Shown here: positions 61,274 through 64,000 of the stretch, in pieces | How positions within the stretch are numbered: the first letter of the stretch is position 1 | Layout: every line of letters starts with the position of its first letter | Assembly: GCA_003023195.1 (NCBI GenBank) | Contig: PXRX01000027.1 | Span: 34,480-98,479 of the forward strand | From: Halobacteriales archaeon QS_8_69_26 | Lineage (GTDB): Archaea; Halobacteriota; Halobacteria; Halobacteriales; SW-7-71-33 | DNA length: 64,000 nt | Direction: 5' to 3' | The notes under the pieces: model-generated | Seen by the model: the letters and a program-made list of their open reading frames with translations, nothing else | The model's database searches: none | Told to the model about the DNA's origin: nothing | Position numbers and translations under genes: made by a program

Positions 61274-61750
61274 ATGGACGACGCGGCCGACTCCGGACCG
61301 GACGAGGCGGGCATCTACGCCCTCGACTCCGAGTACCTCGAGTGCGCGGTACAGGTCGGGATGGCCTCCGGGAAGGTGATCCGCGTCACCGTCCCGTCGG
61401 AGCCGGACCCGGAGGCCGCGACCGAGAACTCCCTCCTCGACCGGATCGATGGGTACCTCTCGGGGCTGGAGGAGGAGGACTTCTCGGACGTCGAGGTCGG
61501 CCTGACGGTCCCGACGGACCACCGGGCGGTCCTGGAGGCGGTCCGGACGGTTCCGTACGGCACGGAGGTCCCGGTCGAGAAACTCGCCAGGATGGCCGCC
61601 GGCGTCGACCCCGACGACGAGGAGACGGTCCGGACCGCCCTCGACGGCAATCCCGTTCCGCTGATCGTCCCGGACCACAGGGTGCGGAACGGACCGAGCG
61701 GTGCACCCCCGCGGGTCGAACAGCGGTTGCGGTCCCTGGAGGGGCTCTGA
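61274..61750 (+). CDS. Alkyltransferase-like protein, active-site Cys missing
   Basis: 158 aa. The C-terminal half has the MGMT fold: VRTVPYGTEVPVEKLARMAA and LDGNPVPLIVPDHRVRNGPSGAPPRVEQRL. In MGMT the PCHRV motif holds the acceptor Cys; here it is PDHRV, so it cannot transfer an alkyl group to itself. In this it resembles ATL proteins, which bind O6-alkylguanine and recruit nucleotide-excision repair. The N-terminal half (YALDSEYLECAVQVGMA) replaces the usual ribonuclease-like domain. Function inferred. Confidence 0.85.
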   Translation: MDDAADSGPDEAGIYALDSEYLECAVQVGMASGKVIRVTVPSEPDPEAATENSLLDRIDGYLSGLEEEDFSDVEVGLTVPTDHRAVLEAVRTVPYGTEVPVEKLARMAAGVDPDDEETVRTALDGNPVPLIVPDHRVRNGPSGAPPRVEQRLRSLEGL

Positions 61751-61849
61751 CCGGACCTCCGGGTCCGCCGATCACCGGATCCCGACCGGATCCCAGCGGG
61801 AGGATTCCGGTGCCGAAAACCACTTGAATCCCGAATACTTGGAACGGCC

Positions 61850-62617
61850 ATGGCCTTCTCGGACTTCGTCACGAACCTGGAGACCGAGAGGCGCAAGCTG
61901 ACGGTCCTCAACCGGACCAAGCCCGACCTGGTCTACGAGATGCTCGCCGACGGTTTCGCCGACCGGCAGGACAACGTCTCCATCTGGGAGGTCGAGACCG
62001 ACTGCGGCAAGCCCGAGGACGCGGTGTTGCTGGAGGACGAGACGGGGGTCATCGGGGTCTCCACCCTGGGGGAGATAGAGGACGCGCTGTTGCTGGTCAA
62101 CTCGGACATCTACGTCACCGGGACCCGGTCGCTCCCCCAGGTCGACACCCCGGAAGTGGTCACCAAGATGGACAACACGCGCTTGCTCGCCGAGGGGTAC
62201 CCCGACCCGCGCAAGCAGAAGCTCCTGCTGATAGAGATCGCGCGGTACATCGAGGCCCGGGCCTGGCGGGCCGGCGACGGGGAACTCTACTCGGGGTTCC
62301 AGGCTCTCTCGCGGATCGACGACGAGAGCGGTACCCGCGAGGCCTACGAGCGACTCGGCGCGACCGACGCCGAGGTCCACGTCTTCGGCGCCCCCGACTG
62401 GGAACCGCCCGAGGACATGGGCGTGATCCCCCACAGCCACGACGTCCCCGACCTCCGGGAGTCCTGGTTCGTGGTCTACGCTCCACCCCGCGACCCGGAG
62501 CGGAAGGTGGCCCTGGTCGCCGTCGAGGAGGGCGACGACCGGTGGACGGCCTTCTGGACCCACTCGGAGGACCGGGTCGACCGGATCCGCGACTACGTCG
62601 TCGACCGGTACGTCTGA
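61850..62617 (+). CDS. DICT sensory domain protein
   Basis: 255 aa. A DICT domain of about 170 residues, which in haloarchaea often stands alone: LVYEMLADGFADRQDNVSIW, EDETGVIGVSTLGEIEDALL, LIEIARYIEARAWRAGDGEL, QALSRIDDESGTREAYERL. The domain is thought to sense light-related or redox signals, but no ligand is established. No output domain is attached. A likely TATA (CTTGAATCC) lies about 25 nt upstream. Confidence 0.85.
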   Translation: MAFSDFVTNLETERRKLTVLNRTKPDLVYEMLADGFADRQDNVSIWEVETDCGKPEDAVLLEDETGVIGVSTLGEIEDALLLVNSDIYVTGTRSLPQVDTPEVVTKMDNTRLLAEGYPDPRKQKLLLIEIARYIEARAWRAGDGELYSGFQALSRIDDESGTREAYERLGATDAEVHVFGAPDWEPPEDMGVIPHSHDVPDLRESWFVVYAPPRDPERKVALVAVEEGDDRWTAFWTHSEDRVDRIRDYVVDRYV

Positions 62618-62659
62618 CCCGACCCTCGCGTTGGATCCTGGAGTGGCGGCGGATGGCAG

Positions 62660-62944
62660 TCAGACCGTGAACAGCTCCCCCCCGTCGGGCACGTCGAACA
62701 GGCCGATCCGCGCTCCCGCGTCGAGCCACGCGTGGCCGTAGGAGAAGGCCGCCAGGGCGTTCACGGGGTCGTCGTTCTCCCGGAAGTGACGGCCGTCGTC
62801 GAGGTAGGCGGCGGCCATCTCGCGGTACTCGGCGGCGGCCTCTCCGAGTGGCGTGTCCGGCGGTGGGACCGGCTCCGCCTCGTCCAGCGCCTCCGAGAGC
62901 AGGCGCTCGTAGCGGTCGGTCTTCTCCTGGAGGTCCGCGGGCAT
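62660..62944 (-). CDS. DUF357 domain protein
   Basis: 94 aa, all-helical, a small archaeal family: LQEKTDRYERLLSEALDEAE, EYREMAAAYLDDGRHFREND and AFSYGHAWLDAGARIGLFDV. The fold resembles a four-helix bundle; role unknown. Conserved in nearly all archaea. Its downstream end is 42 nt from the DICT gene's stop, convergent. Confidence 0.9.
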   Translation of the reverse strand: MPADLQEKTDRYERLLSEALDEAEPVPPPDTPLGEAAAEYREMAAAYLDDGRHFRENDDPVNALAAFSYGHAWLDAGARIGLFDVPDGGELFTV

Positions 62945-63062
62945 GGGTCGAGTTCGGGGACGCCCGCCTAAACCGTTGGGCCGGTCCCGTCGAAACGCTC
63001 GATCGGTGATGGGTTTCGGGCGTCGTGCGAAATACAGGGCGCGTTTGGTTCAAATCACTTGA

Positions 63063-63311
63063 CTAGCGCGAGTGATCGGGGCGATCGGCCGCTTCGAGGC
63101 CGATCTCCCCGAGTATTTGTGGCATCTCGCTCAGCAGATCTAACGCTTCTCGGTAGGATTTTCCCAGGTACACACGCAGACAGTGCAGCGACACCACCGC
63201 ATACTCGGCGAAGCCGCCACCCCCTTCGGGGACGGCGACTTCGCCTCGCTCACCAACAGCATTTTTACCTAACTGAACGACTTTGCTCGTGAAGCGGGAA
63301 ATTTTCGACAT
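63063..63311 (-). pseudogene. Truncated IS5-family transposase (N-terminal part)
   Basis: 82 codons from ATG 63311: MSKISRFTSKVVQLGKNAVG, GGFAEYAVVSLHCLRVYLGK and SYREALDLLSEMPQILGEIG, the N-terminus of a haloarchaeal IS5-group DDE transposase normally about 280 aa long. The frame stops at PDHSR* where intact copies read PDHST and continue. Remains of the continuation are visible in shifted frame (GCTAGTCAAGTG) for about 20 nt. No catalytic DDE residues remain. Confidence 0.85.
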
Positions 63312-63520
63312 GGATCATCGGCGATTTCCCGCGTCAACTCTCTAGTTCTGACGGTCGAAGCCGACGCTATCCAGCGGTTTACCGGAGCCCTTCCTGTACT
63401 GGGAACTGGACGACAGCTATACACTTCGTGAATCGATCACGACGAGTTCACTCAGATAATCAAAAAAATTGTTGCTGAAAATGTGCGGGGTACAAAGGTT
63501 GCGGTGCCGTAGCATACCAC
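63312..63520. other. AT-richer gap with IS-end-like sequence
   Basis: Lower GC than most of the window. TTCCCGCGTCAACTCTCTAG near 63325 could be part of the IS5 element's left flank. The promoter of the next gene is near 63460-63490 (AATCAAAAAAATTGTT). Confidence 0.4.
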
Positions 63521-63844
63521 ATGAGCACGGAAGCTGTGACCTCGTTCGATACGCACCTCGATGCGTTAGGGCACGTTGACCGACGACGGCTGCTCCTGGC
63601 ACTCCTGAACGTGGAGGAGGCTGCCCTCCCGATCGAACTCGACCAGCTAGAGTACGAGGCCGCCGAGAGCGACGTACTGCTCTCGTTCCATCACAGTCAC
63701 CTCCCGAAACTCGAAGACCTGGGATTTGTCGACGCGGATCCGGACGGGCACTCCGTCACGAGGGGCCCGCGTTTCGAGGAGATAGAGCCCCTCCTCGAAC
63801 ACCTCGATACACATCGAGACCGGCTTCCCCCTGACTGGGTGTAG
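63521..63844 (+). CDS. DUF7344-type winged-helix protein
   Basis: 107 aa. A winged-helix domain of the kind common in haloarchaeal regulators: HLDALGHVDRRRLLLALLNV (first helices), YEAAESDVLLSFHHSHLPKL and EDLGFVDADPDGHSVTRGP (recognition helix and wing). I believe it belongs to DUF7344. It stands between two mobile-element remnants and may have been carried by one. Target unknown. Confidence 0.75.
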   Translation: MSTEAVTSFDTHLDALGHVDRRRLLLALLNVEEAALPIELDQLEYEAAESDVLLSFHHSHLPKLEDLGFVDADPDGHSVTRGPRFEEIEPLLEHLDTHRDRLPPDWV

Positions 63845-63896
63845 ACGAGCGGAACGGCCGAAGCGACAGCTCGTCCGGATATCCCTCGCAAGTAAA

Positions 63897-64000
63897 CTAC
63901 CCCGCCCTACTCCCTCGCGGCAAAGCCGCTCGGTCCGTGAGGGCGGGGCTTTCTCCCGCGATGGCGTCGCGGGTTGCCGTCCCGCCCCCGTGCTTGGGCG
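63897..64000 (-). mobile_element. End of a TnpB (IS1341/IS200-type) element, partial
   Basis: On the minus strand a frame enters from the window edge as GGGTATRDAIAGESPALTDR and continues to a TAG at 63897-63899. This resembles the C-terminal tail of haloarchaeal TnpB proteins (AGESPALTDR). The DNA holds long inverted arms CCCGCCCT/AGGGCGGG around a GGCAAAGCC core, the usual right-end stem-loop, which in TnpB systems forms the omega-RNA scaffold. The element continues beyond the window. Confidence 0.45.

Overview
The window is chromosomal DNA from a haloarchaeon (class Halobacteria). Evidence for this is the very high GC content, the strongly acidic proteins, leaderless genes with TATA boxes about 27 bases upstream, and marker genes: TBP, SBDS, a KEOPS Cgi121 subunit, Hel308, an archaeal KH protein, Bat regulators and a bacteriorhodopsin. 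I cannot name the genus. About 60 genes are supported. Most long lines of the ORF track are shadows. Five genes shorter than 60 codons that I accept (four clearly, one less surely), plus two short ORFs listed with low confidence, are missing from or hidden in the track and were added by reading the sequence.

Layout. 1-8.3 kb: FUN14 protein, SBDS, thioesterase, a REC-PAS-PAS histidine kinase, a glutamine amidotransferase, a frameshifted small membrane gene, a MATE transporter and small proteins. 8.3-16.8 kb: MFS transporter, an Hsp20 remnant, a Na/Ca exchanger, an M24 peptidase, a membrane kinase, a radical SAM protein, a KH protein. 17-26.9 kb: a large repetitive secreted protein, adenosylhomocysteinase, a multi-PAS kinase, TyrRS, an MgtE-like channel, an acyl-CoA dehydrogenase. 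26.9-32.6 kb: a compact same-strand photobiology cluster (bat, bop, crtY, brp/blh) preceded by a ferredoxin. It supplies the opsin, the lycopene-to-retinal steps and the regulator, and a Bat-type UAS lies in front of bop. 33-40 kb: kinase, hel308-cgi121, tRNA methyltransferase, tbp. 40.6-43.4 kb: hisG, hisB and hisA interleaved with a zinc ribbon. 43.9-54.2 kb: a giant Bat-like regulator, an F420-type oxidoreductase, MsrA, two GIY-YIG-type proteins, an SDR, rpiA and a histone-like gene. 54.5-64 kb: TrpRS, sugar nucleotidyltransferase and UDP-glucose dehydrogenase, separated by a broken lipoprotein gene and a toxin-antitoxin island. The window ends in IS debris and what looks like the end of a TnpB-type element.

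Three things stand out. First, a 20-bp palindrome (TTACAGTA-N4-TACTGTAA) occurs five times, always between genes. Second, the 58.1-59.5 kb island joins a lipoprotein gene that has lost its signal peptide to a headless antitoxin, and then carries an AbrB antitoxin, a PIN toxin, and a second AbrB-like protein fused to a zinc finger. Third, the intergenic space is rich in short tandem repeats (23-36 and 72 nt units) and in dispersed GC-rich elements, two of which fold into a long shared hairpin. The Bat protein itself combines a receiver domain lacking its phospho-acceptor with a LOV domain that keeps the photoactive cysteine, so the rhodopsin cluster may be under direct blue-light control.
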